Source of the DNA: Catenulispora sp. GP43
GTDB taxonomy: Bacteria > Actinomycetota > Actinomycetes > Streptomycetales > Catenulisporaceae
Direction: 5' to 3'
Length of the DNA: 64,000 nt
NCBI RefSeq assembly: GCF_041260665.1
Contig: NZ_JBGCCT010000001.1
Location: 496,001-560,000 of the forward strand
Shown here piece after piece: positions 7,747 to 16,590 of the stretch. Position 1 is the first letter of the stretch; each line of letters begins with the position of its first letter. Made by a program: the position numbers and the translations under genes. The notes beneath the pieces are model-generated. The model was not told where the DNA came from. It made no database searches and saw nothing but the letters and a program-made list of their open reading frames with translations.

Positions 7747-9642
7747 CTACTCGACGCCGATCAGGAGCGGGTAGCCGGTCTGCCCGCCGTCGTACACCAC
7801 CACGTCCACCACCGGGTGCCGCATCCGCACCCGCTCGGTGACGGCCTCGGGCATGCCCGGCTCCGTGCCGTCCCCGATCACCAAGGTCACCATCTCACCG
7901 CCCGCCGACAGCATGCGCTCCAGCACGGCCTCGGCCGCGGCGGCCTGGTCGTCCTCGATCAGCGCGACGTCGTTCTCGACGTGCCCCAGCACCTGGCCGG
8001 GCCGGCACACCCCGGCCATCGTCCAGGCCTCGGCGGCGGCCACCTCGATGGCCCCGTACCGGGTGGCCCCGGCCGCCGCGGTCATCGCCACCACGTCGGC
8101 GTCGAAGCGCCGGGACGGCTCGTGCACGGCCAGCGCCGCTATGCCCTGCACGGTCACCTTCGCCGGCACCGCGGCGACCCGCATCGCCGGCTGCCCTGCG
8201 GACAGCCGCTCGGCCACGGCCGCGGCGACCGCGGTGGTCTCGCTGTCGTTGGGCAGCAGCACCACCTCCGAGGCCCGGGTGGCGGCCACGGCGCGCTCGA
8301 AGTCGGCGGCACCGGGCGGCCGGCCGGGCTCGGCCCGCAGCACGTGCGCCCCGGCCTCCTCCAGCAGGGCGGCGATGCCCGCACCGTAGGCCACGGCCAC
8401 GACGGCCCGGACCGGGCGCAGGGGCGGCGCGGCGGAGGCCGAGACGGCCGGCGGCTCGGCGGACGGCGCGCTCTGCGCCCCCGGGGAATGCTGCGAGGCC
8501 AGGTGGGTGATCTGGATGTCCCGGGGCCGGCCGGCGGCGATCCCGGCCTCCAGCGCGAAGCCGGCGTCGTCGACGTGCACGTGGACCCGCCACAGCCCGT
8601 CGCCGCCCACCACCACCAGGCTGTCGCCGCCGCCGCGCTCGCAGAAGTCGTCCAGGGCCGCCCGCAGCCCGGCCACCGCCTCGTCGGCGGCCTCCAGGAG
8701 GTAGATGACCTCGAACTCCGGCTCCGGGCGGGCCGGCGCGGGGGCCGGCTCCAGCGCGCGCACGGCGGCCAGCCGCCGCTGGCGCAGGGCGCCGCGCGGG
8801 TCCAGGCCGCCGGTGTAGGCCGCCAGCGTGTCCAGGATCACCACCAGCCCGAGCCCGCCGGCGTCCACCACGCCGGCCTCGCGCAGCACGTCGAGCTGGT
8901 CGGTGGTGCGGCCCAGCGCCTCACGGGCGCCGGCCGCGGTGGCCTGCGCGACGTAGGCCAGGGAGTCGTTCGCGGTGAGCGGGTTCGGCACCGGCGGCCC
9001 GGGCGGCACTGCCGACCCGGAGGACACAGACGGCCCGGGGGACACAGGCGACCCGGGGGAAACAGGCGACGCAGGCGGCACCGGCGTTTCCGGCCCGCCG
9101 GCCGGGGCCTCGGCCCGCGCCGCCAGCTCGCCGATCGCCACCGCGGCCGCCGACGCCGCCTCGGCGGCCGCGGCCGCCACCGACAGGATCGTCCCGGCGG
9201 CCGGCCGGGCGACCGCCTCGTAGGCCAGCTCGGCCGCCGCGGCCAGGCCCGCGGCCAGCGCCGCGCCGTCGACCGCCGAACCGGTGTAGCGGGCCCCCGC
9301 CGCGCCGCGCAGCAGCTGGCTGAGGATCACCCCGGAGTTCCCGCGCGCGCCGAGCAGGGCGCCGTGGGCCAGCGCCTGCAGCGCCTCCGGGACCGACGGC
9401 GCCGGGCCCGGGGCCGCCATCCGGTCGTCCAGGGCGCGGCACGCGGCCTCGAAGGTGAGGTACATGTTGGTGCCGGTGTCGGAGTCGGCGATGGGGAAGA
9501 CGTTGAGCGCGTCGATCTCTTCGCGGTGCCGTCCCAGGACCGTCAGGGCCGCTCCGGCCCAGCGGCGCAGCGCCCCGGCGTCGACCGGGGCGGCGGCCGG
9601 GCGCGGGGGCGGCGCGACGGGTCCGGGCGCGGTGGGGGGCAT
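7747..9642 (-). CDS. DAK2-domain protein, fatty acid kinase FakA-like
   Basis: A 631-residue protein with an N-terminal DhaL/DAK2 kinase domain (residues about 20-225; LNVFPIADSDTGTNM carries the Mg-ATP aspartates) and C-terminal DAK1-like/FakA domains ending in YDGGQTGYPLLIGVE. In Firmicutes FakA phosphorylates fatty acids bound to FakB; the activity here is inferred. A Pro/Ser/Val linker built from repeated VSPG-type units (DNA 8990-9095) splits the first domain from the rest. The ATG at 9642 has no SD, but TACCCT lies 7 nt upstream, which suggests a leaderless mRNA. The family motif is usually VPDGDTGTN; here the Gly is Ser. Confidence 0.85.
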   Translation of the reverse strand: MPPTAPGPVAPPPRPAAAPVDAGALRRWAGAALTVLGRHREEIDALNVFPIADSDTGTNMYLTFEAACRALDDRMAAPGPAPSVPEALQALAHGALLGARGNSGVILSQLLRGAAGARYTGSAVDGAALAAGLAAAAELAYEAVARPAAGTILSVAAAAAEAASAAAVAIGELAARAEAPAGGPETPVPPASPVSPGSPVSPGPSVSSGSAVPPGPPVPNPLTANDSLAYVAQATAAGAREALGRTTDQLDVLREAGVVDAGGLGLVVILDTLAAYTGGLDPRGALRQRRLAAVRALEPAPAPARPEPEFEVIYLLEAADEAVAGLRAALDDFCERGGGDSLVVVGGDGLWRVHVHVDDAGFALEAGIAAGRPRDIQITHLASQHSPGAQSAPSAEPPAVSASAAPPLRPVRAVVAVAYGAGIAALLEEAGAHVLRAEPGRPPGAADFERAVAATRASEVVLLPNDSETTAVAAAVAERLSAGQPAMRVAAVPAKVTVQGIAALAVHEPSRRFDADVVAMTAAAGATRYGAIEVAAAEAWTMAGVCRPGQVLGHVENDVALIEDDQAAAAEAVLERMLSAGGEMVTLVIGDGTEPGMPEAVTERVRMRHPVVDVVVYDGGQTGYPLLIGVE

Positions 9643-9892
9643 GGCGGCCAGGGTACCGCTGCGGCCCGCGGCAGCCGGTGCGCACACCGCCCGAGCCCTG
9701 CCTGGGCCCCGCACAGGCACCGGATTGGCGTCACGGCCCGCCAGTCGGCTACTCTGACCAGGTTGCCAGGACGGGCCCAGCCCCCTGGCCATCAGTACCT
9801 GCCCGCCGATGACGGCGGGGATCACGCAAGCACGCAGCCGCAGGAAAGCAAGACCACCGGCAGCGTCAACGACTCGGTAGAGGTGAATCGAA

Positions 9893-10078
9893 GTGGCTGC
9901 CAACTGCGACGTGTGCGGCAAGGGGCCGGGCTTCGGCCACAACATCTCGCACTCGCACCGCCGCACCAAGCGGCGCTGGAACCCGAACATCCAGACCGTC
10001 CGCGCGGTCGTGAACGGGACTCCGAAGCGCGTCAACGCCTGCACCTCCTGCATCAAGGCGGGCAAGGTCGCGCGCTGA
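9893..10078 (+). CDS. rpmB: 50S ribosomal protein L28
   Basis: A 61-residue ribosomal protein starting at GTG. It has CDVCGKGP at the N-terminus and [10 protein letters not shown] at the C-terminus, so it is the zinc-ribbon (C+) form with two CxxC pairs. The TKRRWNPN motif is typical of L28. It is divergent from the DAK2-family gene and ends in a strong hairpin. No zinc-independent L28 paralogue is visible here, so I cannot say whether this copy is the zinc-replete partner of a pair. Confidence 0.97.
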   Translation: MAANCDVCGKGPGFGHNISHSHRRTKRRWNPNIQTVRAVVNGTPKRVNACTSCIKAGKVAR

Positions 10079-10124
10079 GCGTGTGCGTAAAGCGGTGGTA
10101 AAAAGCCGCGTGCTCTAAAGCGTA

Positions 10125-10167
10125 CAGAACCGCAGGTCAGCCCCTCGGGGGCGGGCCTGCGGTTCTG
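10125..10167 (+). terminator. Hairpin terminator after rpmB
   Basis: A perfect 12-bp inverted repeat (CAGAACCGCAGG at 10125-10136 with CCTGCGGTTCTG at 10156-10167) encloses a GC-rich loop. It starts 46 nt after the rpmB stop and separates rpmB from egtA. There is no clear T run, as is common in high-GC actinobacteria. Confidence 0.8.
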
Positions 10168-10234
10168 CGTGTTCTTCAAACGGTAAGCCTTCCGACCCGC
10201 GACTGTGTCAGTACGGCATGTCACGATGGAATGC

Positions 10235-11326
10235 ATGACCCTTCTCACGGTGGAGGGTGCCCTGGACTACATCTCGGGCATCTGCTTCAAGACCGGCCCG
10301 CCGAGCCGGGTCGGCGTGGAACTGGAATGGTTCCCCCGGGACGCACGCCATCCGGAGCACCTGCCGGAGCGTGAACGCCTCATGCGTGCCTTCGCGGACG
10401 CGGCGGACCTGCCGTTGTCCGGCACCCTGACGATGGAACCCGGCGGCCAGTGGGAGCTCAGCTCCTCCCCCGCCGACTCGGTCCGTGATCTGATCGCCAC
10501 CACGGACCGTGATCTGGAACTCCTCCGGCGATCGGCTGCGGAGGCAGGCTTAGCGCTCGTCGGCATGGGCCGCGAGCACGGCCACCCCCCGAGTCGGCTC
10601 GTCGACCATCCCCGCTACGTCGCGATGGAGCACTACTTCGATCGCGACAACAGCTCCGGCCGCATCATGATGTGCTCCACCGCCTCGATCCAGGTGAACC
10701 TGGACGCCGGCACCGAGCACGACGGTCCGGACGGTTACCGCCGCCGCTGGCGGCTGGCGCACCAGCTCACCCCGGTCCTCACCTTCGCCTTCTGCCGGAC
10801 CGACAGGCCGGCGGTGTGGGCCGCGATCGACCCCGGGCGCACCGGCGCCCCTCCCCTGGACTCCCCCGACCCGCGTCTGGCGTACGCGCAGTACGCCCTG
10901 GACGCGAACCTGTTGTGCGTCCGGCGCCCCGAAGGCGCCCCCTGGACCGCGCCGCCGGGACTCACCTTCCGCGAGTGGATCAAGACCGGCGAGCTGGATC
11001 CCGGCGAGGACCGCCCACCGACCCTGGACGACCTCGCCTATCACCTGTCCACCCTCTTCCCGCCGGTACGGCCGCAGGGGCACCTGGAGTTGCGGGTGCT
11101 CGACGCGCTGCCCGGCGATCTGTGGCGGGTGCCGACCGCGGTCGTCACCGCCCTGTTCCACGACGCCCAGGCCGCCGAGGACGCCTGGGCCGCCCTCGAA
11201 CTCACCCCGATCCGGAAAGCCGCCGCGGCCTGCTTCGACGCCGCCCTGTCCGCCCTGGGGCGGATGGACGTGCCGTCGTCGCTTATAGCCGAGGTCGCGC
11301 GCTACGCCGAGGAGGACCTCCCATGA
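10235..11326 (+). CDS. egtA: Ergothioneine biosynthesis glutamate-cysteine ligase EgtA
   Basis: A 363-residue enzyme that makes gamma-glutamylcysteine, the sulfur donor of the EgtB reaction. VGVELEWFP near the N-terminus, EPGGQWELSS and MCSTASIQVNLD are the ATP/glutamate-binding signatures of the GCS2-like EgtA family. It is the first gene of egtABCD; its TGA overlaps the egtB ATG by 4 nt. The start is uncertain: ATG at 10226, GTG at 10205 and ATG at 10235 are all in frame. I prefer 10235 because CACGAT lies 7 nt upstream, as for a leaderless start. Confidence 0.92.
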   Translation: MTLLTVEGALDYISGICFKTGPPSRVGVELEWFPRDARHPEHLPERERLMRAFADAADLPLSGTLTMEPGGQWELSSSPADSVRDLIATTDRDLELLRRSAAEAGLALVGMGREHGHPPSRLVDHPRYVAMEHYFDRDNSSGRIMMCSTASIQVNLDAGTEHDGPDGYRRRWRLAHQLTPVLTFAFCRTDRPAVWAAIDPGRTGAPPLDSPDPRLAYAQYALDANLLCVRRPEGAPWTAPPGLTFREWIKTGELDPGEDRPPTLDDLAYHLSTLFPPVRPQGHLELRVLDALPGDLWRVPTAVVTALFHDAQAAEDAWAALELTPIRKAAAACFDAALSALGRMDVPSSLIAEVARYAEEDLP

Positions 11327-12678
11327 CAGTGCCCGTAGACGACACCGCGTCGGCCGGCGCGGCCGGCCTGGCCGAGCGCATCGCCCGCAGCCTTGAGCGC
11401 GCCCGGGAACGCACGCACGGCCTGACCGGCCCGGTCGAGGACCCCGATCTCATCCGCCAGCACTCCCCGCTGATGTCGCCCCTGGTCTGGGACCTGGCGC
11501 ACATCGGCAACCAGGAGGAGCTGTGGCTGCTGCGCAACCTCGGCGGCCGCGAGCCCATGCACCCGGAGATCGACCCGCTGTACGACGCCTTCGAGCACCC
11601 GCGCGCCGAGCGCCCGACCCTGCCGCTGCTGCCCCCGGACGAGGCCAGACGCTACGTCCACGAGGTGCGCGGCCGGGTGATGGACCTGCTGGAACAGCCC
11701 CGCTGGGGAGACGAACAGCTCAGCCGGGGCGGATTCGCCTTCGGCATGATCGCGCAGCACGAGCAGCAGCACGACGAGACCATGCTGATCACCCACCAGA
11801 TCCGGGCCGGCGAGCCGGTCCTGCACCGTCCCCCGCCGCCGGCCCCGCCGGCCGACGTGCTCGGGCTGCCGGCCGAGGTCTTCGTCCCCGGCGGCCCGTT
11901 CACCATGGGCACCTCGACCGAGGCCTGGGCGCTGGACAACGAGCGGCCGGCGCACGAGGTGGACGTCGCCGGGTTCTGGCTCGACACCACGCCGGTCACC
12001 AACGGCGCGTACCTGGAGTTCATCGCCGACGGCGGCTACGACGACCCGCGCTGGTGGTCGCCGGCCGGCTGGGCGCACCGGCAGGCAGCCGGCCTGTTCG
12101 CCCCGCTCTACTGGTCCCGCGAGGGCGAGCAGTGGCTGCGGCGGCGCTTCGGCGTGGTCGAGCCGGTGCCGGCCGAGGAGCCGGTGGTCCATGTCACCTA
12201 CTACGAGGCCGAGGCCTACGCGGCGTGGAAGGGCCGGCGGCTGCCGACCGAGGCCGAGTGGGAGAAGGCCGCGCGGTACGACCCGATCAGCGGCCGCTCG
12301 CGCCGGTACCCGTGGGGCGACGAGGATCCTCTGCCTCAGCACGCGAATCTCGGCCAGGCGTATTTGCAGCCCTCGGCCGCGGGTTCCTACCCGGACGGCG
12401 AGGCGCCCTCCGGGGCGCGGCAGCTGATCGGCGACGTCTGGGAGTGGGTGTCGTCGGACTTCCTGCCCTATCCCGGGTTCGCCGCCTGGCCGTACCGGGA
12501 GTACTCGGAGGTCTTCTTCGGCCCGGACTACAAGGTGCTGCGCGGCGGGTCGTTCGCCGTCGACCCGGTGGCCTGCCGGGGCACGTTCCGGAACTGGGAC
12601 TACCCGATCCGGCGGCAGATCTTCTCCGGGTTCCGGACGGCCCGCGACGGCCGTCCGGAGTCTGAGGGAGCCCTCTGA
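11323..12678 (+). CDS. egtB: Hercynine oxygenase (sulfoxide synthase) EgtB
   Basis: A 451-residue non-haem iron enzyme that uses O2 to join gamma-glutamylcysteine to hercynine. The N-terminal DinB-like domain supplies the iron ligands: DLAHIGN near residue 60 and the HEQQHDET motif near 145. The C-terminal half is an FGE-sulfatase domain (VFVPGGPFTMGTS, LPTEAEWEKAARY, LRGGSFAVDP). It starts with an ATGA overlap on egtA, and its stop shares one base with the egtC ATG, so translation is coupled on both sides. Confidence 0.95.
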   Translation: MTVPVDDTASAGAAGLAERIARSLERARERTHGLTGPVEDPDLIRQHSPLMSPLVWDLAHIGNQEELWLLRNLGGREPMHPEIDPLYDAFEHPRAERPTLPLLPPDEARRYVHEVRGRVMDLLEQPRWGDEQLSRGGFAFGMIAQHEQQHDETMLITHQIRAGEPVLHRPPPPAPPADVLGLPAEVFVPGGPFTMGTSTEAWALDNERPAHEVDVAGFWLDTTPVTNGAYLEFIADGGYDDPRWWSPAGWAHRQAAGLFAPLYWSREGEQWLRRRFGVVEPVPAEEPVVHVTYYEAEAYAAWKGRRLPTEAEWEKAARYDPISGRSRRYPWGDEDPLPQHANLGQAYLQPSAAGSYPDGEAPSGARQLIGDVWEWVSSDFLPYPGFAAWPYREYSEVFFGPDYKVLRGGSFAVDPVACRGTFRNWDYPIRRQIFSGFRTARDGRPESEGAL

Positions 12679-13406
12679 TGTGCCGGCACCTGGCCTATCT
12701 GGGGCCGCGCAGATCCTTGCGGGAACTGCTGATCGACCCGCCGCACTCCCTGTTCCGGCAGAGCTGGGAACCGGCGCGGCAGACGCACGGCGTGGTGAAC
12801 GCCGACGGGTTCGGCGTCGGCTGGTTCGCCGAAGGCGACCCGGTGCCGGCGCGGTACCGCCTGGCCGGCCCGATCTGGGCCGACCCCTCGTTCCCCGACG
12901 TGGCGCGGGTGACGCGCAGCGGCGCGGTGCTGGCCGCCGTGCGCGACGCCACGACGGGCTCGGCCACCGGGGCCGAGGCCGCGGCGCCCTACGCCGGCGA
13001 GGGCTGGCTGTTCAGCCACAACGGATCGATCGGCGGCTATCCGGGATCGGTGGCCAAGCTCGCCGGGACGCTGCCGGCGGTGGATCTGCTGGAGCTGGAA
13101 TCGCGGACGGACTCGGCGTTCGTCTGGGCCCTGATCCGGGCCCGGGCGCGCGACGGCGCGGCGATGGACGAGGCGGTCGCCTCGGTCGTCGCGGACGTGG
13201 CCGCGCTCGCCGAGTCCCGGCTCAACCTGTTGCTGATGAATGACACGACGATCGTCGCCTCGGTCTACGGCGACTCGCTCAGCGCGCGGACCGGCGACGG
13301 CTTCACGGTCGTCGCCTCGGAGCCCGACGACGACTCGGCCGATTGGGCCGACGTCGCGGAGGGGGTCCACCTGTGGAGCGCGCACGGATTGGTGGAGGGA
13401 CGATGA
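12678..13406 (+). CDS. egtC: Gamma-glutamyl hercynylcysteine sulfoxide hydrolase EgtC
   Basis: A 242-residue class II glutamine-amidotransferase-type hydrolase that removes glutamate from the EgtB product. After the initiator Met is removed, Cys2 is the N-terminal nucleophile (MCRHLAYLGP), and NADGFGVGWF and LFSHNGSIGG are the conserved glutaminase motifs. The ATG overlaps the egtB stop (TGATG) and the TGA overlaps the egtD ATG (ATGA). Confidence 0.95.
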   Translation: MCRHLAYLGPRRSLRELLIDPPHSLFRQSWEPARQTHGVVNADGFGVGWFAEGDPVPARYRLAGPIWADPSFPDVARVTRSGAVLAAVRDATTGSATGAEAAAPYAGEGWLFSHNGSIGGYPGSVAKLAGTLPAVDLLELESRTDSAFVWALIRARARDGAAMDEAVASVVADVAALAESRLNLLLMNDTTIVASVYGDSLSARTGDGFTVVASEPDDDSADWADVAEGVHLWSAHGLVEGR

Positions 13407-14374
13407 CAGGGATCGAGATCGAGCGGCGGCTGCCGGAGGACTTCTTCGCGGCGGCGCTGCGGGACGACGTCCTCAAAGGCCTGACCGCGGAGCCGAAGTG
13501 GCTGCCGCCCAAGTGGTTCTACGACGCGCGCGGCAGCGAGCTGTTCGAGGAGATCACGCGGCTGCCGGAGTACTACCCGACGCGCGCCGAGCGGGAGATC
13601 CTCACCGAGCGCGCGGCGCAGATCGCCTCCGTGACGCGCGCCGAGACGCTGGCCGAACTCGGCTCGGGGTCCTCGACGAAGACGACGCTGCTGCTCGACG
13701 CCCTGCGGGACGCCGGGACGCTGCGCCGCTACGACCCGATCGACGTCAGCGAGGCGGCGCTGCTGGCCTCGGGCGAGCAGTTGCAGCGGCGCTATCCGGA
13801 GCTGACGATCCACGCGGTCGTCACCGACTTCGAGGAGCGGCTGGCGATCCCGGAGTCGGCGGGGCCGCGGCTGGTGGTCTTCCTCGGCGGGACGATCGGC
13901 AACCTGCTGCCGGAGGAGCGCTCGGTGTTCCTGGCCCGGCTGCGCGCGGGGCTGCGTCCCGGCGAGTGGCTGCTGCTCGGCACCGACTTGGTGAAGGACC
14001 CTGAGACGCTGGTCGCGGCGTACGACGACGCGGCCGGGGTGACGGCCGAGTTCAACAAGAACGTGCTGCGGGTCGTGGACCGGGAGCTGGACGCCGACTT
14101 CGATCCGGACGACTTCGACCATGTGGCGCTGTGGGATCCGGCCGCGGAGTGGATCGAGATGCGGCTGCGCGCCCGGCGGGAGCTGTCGGTCCGGCTGAAG
14201 GAGCTCGATCTGGGGGTGTCGTTCGAGCGCGGCGAGGAGCTGCGGACGGAGATCTCGGCGAAGTTCCGGCCCGAGGGCGTGGCCCGGGAACTCGGCGCGG
14301 CCGGGTTCGCGGTGCGGCACTGGTGGACGGACTCGCTGGGGCGGTTCGGGCTTTCGCTGGCGGAATCCGTCTAG
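13403..14374 (+). CDS. egtD: L-histidine N(alpha)-methyltransferase EgtD
   Basis: A 323-residue SAM-dependent enzyme that trimethylates histidine to hercynine, the first ergothioneine intermediate. Motifs include WFYDARGSELFEEITRLPEY, ELGSGSSTKT (SAM loop) and FLGGTIGNL. The ATG overlaps the egtC stop by 4 nt and begins with MTGIEIERRL; the longer open frame to 13343 lies inside egtC. No egtE (the PLP C-S lyase that ends the pathway) follows; it must be elsewhere or be replaced by another lyase. Confidence 0.96.
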   Translation: MTGIEIERRLPEDFFAAALRDDVLKGLTAEPKWLPPKWFYDARGSELFEEITRLPEYYPTRAEREILTERAAQIASVTRAETLAELGSGSSTKTTLLLDALRDAGTLRRYDPIDVSEAALLASGEQLQRRYPELTIHAVVTDFEERLAIPESAGPRLVVFLGGTIGNLLPEERSVFLARLRAGLRPGEWLLLGTDLVKDPETLVAAYDDAAGVTAEFNKNVLRVVDRELDADFDPDDFDHVALWDPAAEWIEMRLRARRELSVRLKELDLGVSFERGEELRTEISAKFRPEGVARELGAAGFAVRHWWTDSLGRFGLSLAESV

Positions 14375-14417
14375 AGCCGTCTGGAGCCATCCAGCCGCGA
14401 GGCAGCTTGAGGAAGGT

Positions 14418-14458
14418 CGTCCGGAGGAACGAGTAGGCAGTTCCCGTCCCTCCGGACG
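14418..14458. terminator. Hairpin between convergent egtD and secreted-protein gene
   Basis: CGTCCGGAGG (14418-14427) pairs with CCTCCGGACG (14449-14458). A competing inner stem GGAAC/GTTCC uses the loop. The position 44 nt after egtD suits a terminator, which could act in both directions. Confidence 0.55.
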
Positions 14459-14507
14459 GTCACACGCTATGCCGCGCCGCTTGCGTGGCGATTGCGCGGA
14501 GGATGCA

Positions 14508-15065
14508 TCAGTGCAGCCGCACCAGGCGGTCCCAGCCGGCCTTGTCCAGCATCGCCGCGTAGTAGTAGTTCGGGATGGTCCACTTCCCGACGGGCAGGGC
14601 GTTCAGGCCGCCGGACTCGTCGTATGCCTTGAGGATCTGGATGGCCTTGGTCAGGCAGTTGTCCACGACCAGGTTGTAGTCCTTGCCGTTGATCCGGTTG
14701 ACCAGGGCGTTGGCGTCCCGCTGGTCCGAGGCCAGGGTGTCCGTGCAGCGGTAGGTGGTGTAGCCGCCGCCGTCGCGGCTTTTCCGGAAGTCGCTCACCA
14801 TCTGCGCGAACGAGCCGTGCTTGCGCCAGCCGTTCTGCCGGCCCACGGTCGCGCCGTAGTCCCACTGCCCGTGGTCGGCGGACCAGCGGTACGCCCAGCC
14901 GATGTGCCCGGCGTCCGCCGGCTCGCGCGGGGCGTCGAACAGGCACACCCGGCCGTGCGGCTGGCTGCGGGGGTTCACGGGCTGCGCCGACGCGGCGGGC
15001 GCCGCGAGCGCCGCGGCGGACACTGTCGCCACCGTGACGACGGCGCACTTCATCCGGGTTCGCAA
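14508..15065 (-). CDS. Secreted protein of unknown function, possible cysteine-hydrolase fold
   Basis: A 185-residue exported protein. I start it at the TTG at 15065 because GGAGG sits 6 nt upstream; the in-frame ATG at 15053 is too far from that site. The signal peptide (MKCAVVTVATVSAAALAAP, cleavage near ASA) is followed by a mature domain with GHIGWAYRW and later VVDNCLTKAIQIL. A conserved-looking His early and Asn-Cys late is the order seen in circularly permuted papain-like (LRAT/NlpC-related) hydrolases, but this is a guess from spacing. It ends convergent with egtD and follows thiD at 98 nt. Confidence 0.7.
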   Translation of the reverse strand: MRTRMKCAVVTVATVSAAALAAPAASAQPVNPRSQPHGRVCLFDAPREPADAGHIGWAYRWSADHGQWDYGATVGRQNGWRKHGSFAQMVSDFRKSRDGGGYTTYRCTDTLASDQRDANALVNRINGKDYNLVVDNCLTKAIQILKAYDESGGLNALPVGKWTIPNYYYAAMLDKAGWDRLVRLH

Positions 15066-15163
15066 GACAGACCTCCATCTCTCGGGGGCCGCCGGCGTGG
15101 CGCGGCGGTCTCTCCCGGGGATATCGGCCGCGGTGATCGAATACTGAAGCCGGTCCGCGGCCC

Positions 15164-16003
15164 TCAGGCCTGGTTCGCCACGGCCCGCCAGCGCCACCCG
15201 TGGTCCACCGGCCCGATCCCGGCGCCCAGCGGGAAGCCGGCCGCGATGCCGCCGGTGACGTACTCCTTCGCGGCGCGCACCGCGCTCGGCACGTCGTCGC
15301 CGAGGGCCAGGCGGGAGGCGATGGCGCTGGCCAGGGTGCAGCCGGTGCCGTGGGTGTGGCGGTTGTCGTGGCGGGGGGCGCGCAGCCAGTGCTCGGCGCC
15401 GTCGGGGCCGACGAGGAGGTCCACCGACTCCGGGGCGTCGCTCAGGTGGCCGCCCTTGACCAGGACCCAGCGGGGGCCGAGCTCGGCCAGGGCCCGGGCC
15501 GCCTGGACCATGTCGGGCTCGGCGGACACCTCCAGGCCGGTGATGAGGCGGACCTCGTCGAGGTTCGGGGTGACCACCGTGGCACGCGGCAGCAGTTCGC
15601 CGCGCAGGGCGTCCAGGGCGTCCGGGGCGAGCAGCGGGTCGCCGTGCTTGGAGACGCTCACCGGGTCGACGACCACCGGGACCGCCGGGTCCAGGGTGCC
15701 GATCAGCCGGGCCACCGTCGAGGTGAGCTCGGGCGAGGCCAGCATGCCGGTCTTCACCGCGTCCACGCCGATGTCGTCCACGACCGAGCGGAACTGGCGC
15801 TCCACCGCCTCGATCGGCAGGGCCCAGAAGTCCTGGACGCCGACCGAGTTCTGCGCGGTGACCGCCGTCAGCACCGACATGCCGTGCACGCCGTGCGCCA
15901 GCATCGTCTTCAGGTCGGCCTGGATGCCCGCGCCGCCGCCGGAGTCGCTTCCGGCGATGGTGAGGACGCGGGGCGGGGCACTGGAAACGCGGGCTGCGGA
16001 CAT
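15164..16003 (-). CDS. thiD: Hydroxymethylpyrimidine/phosphomethylpyrimidine kinase
   Basis: A 279-residue ribokinase-like enzyme that phosphorylates HMP and HMP-phosphate for thiamine synthesis. [19 protein letters not shown] is the substrate-binding N-terminus and [17 protein letters not shown] holds the anion-hole GTGC with the catalytic region. The ATG at 16003 is preceded at 7 nt by TATGCT, a good -10, which suggests leaderless initiation; the ATG at 16015 is the alternative. No TPP riboswitch is seen upstream. thiL lies 4 kb away. Confidence 0.92.
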   Translation of the reverse strand: MSAARVSSAPPRVLTIAGSDSGGGAGIQADLKTMLAHGVHGMSVLTAVTAQNSVGVQDFWALPIEAVERQFRSVVDDIGVDAVKTGMLASPELTSTVARLIGTLDPAVPVVVDPVSVSKHGDPLLAPDALDALRGELLPRATVVTPNLDEVRLITGLEVSAEPDMVQAARALAELGPRWVLVKGGHLSDAPESVDLLVGPDGAEHWLRAPRHDNRHTHGTGCTLASAIASRLALGDDVPSAVRAAKEYVTGGIAAGFPLGAGIGPVDHGWRWRAVANQA

Positions 16004-16046
16004 GGTGATCAGCATACGAGCCGGCGAGGACGGGGGCCCGAAACGG

Positions 16047-16574
16047 TCAGTCGCGGAAGTCGAGCATGTAGAAGACCTTGTCGTAGCGCCGCTTCCCGAC
16101 CGCGACGAAGTCCGGCAGCCGGCCGTACTCGCGAAAACCGAGCGTGCGGTACAGGCGCAGAGCGTTCGCGTTGTCTCCGCGGGCGTCCAGGGTCAGCACC
16201 TCGATGCCGGCCTCGCGTGCGCTGTCCACCAGGGCGGCGGTCAGCAGGCGGCCGGCCCCCAGGCCCTGCGCGTCGGACGCGATGGCGACTTTCTCCAAGT
16301 CCGCGTGGGGACGGTGCGTGGGCCGCTCGTACCGCAGCCAGTAACCGAGGCCCACCAAGCGATCGCCGGAGTACGCCAGCCGCAGCGCGCCGTCCCCTGC
16401 TTGCGAAGCGGCGTTCACCTTCGCCAGCAACGCGGCGATCTCAGGCTTCGAAGGCGGGTCGACCCACCCGAGCGCCGCACCGCCGGAGACGAGTTCGGCG
16501 AGGATGGCGTGCGCGGCGCCGGCCAGGGACTCGTCCACCGCATCGGCATCGCGGATCTCCACTGCGCTGTTCAT
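16047..16574 (-). CDS. GNAT family N-acetyltransferase
   Basis: A 175-residue acetyl-CoA-dependent acetyltransferase. The acetyl-CoA loop is seen in [18 protein letters not shown] (a variant of R/QxxGxG/A), followed by [20 protein letters not shown], the usual C-terminal GNAT motif B. It lies between thiD and the LysR gene, all on the minus strand. Substrate is unknown. CACACT lies 7 nt before the ATG, so it may have its own leaderless transcript. Confidence 0.85.
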   Translation of the reverse strand: MNSAVEIRDADAVDESLAGAAHAILAELVSGGAALGWVDPPSKPEIAALLAKVNAASQAGDGALRLAYSGDRLVGLGYWLRYERPTHRPHADLEKVAIASDAQGLGAGRLLTAALVDSAREAGIEVLTLDARGDNANALRLYRTLGFREYGRLPDFVAVGKRRYDKVFYMLDFRD

Positions 16575-16590
16575 GATCCGCAGTGTGCCA

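Noticed and set aside
5884-10101. A 1405-codon open frame on the plus strand
   Set aside because: It is Arg/His/Gly-rich antisense of recG and the DAK2-family gene, a usual effect of very high GC at third positions.
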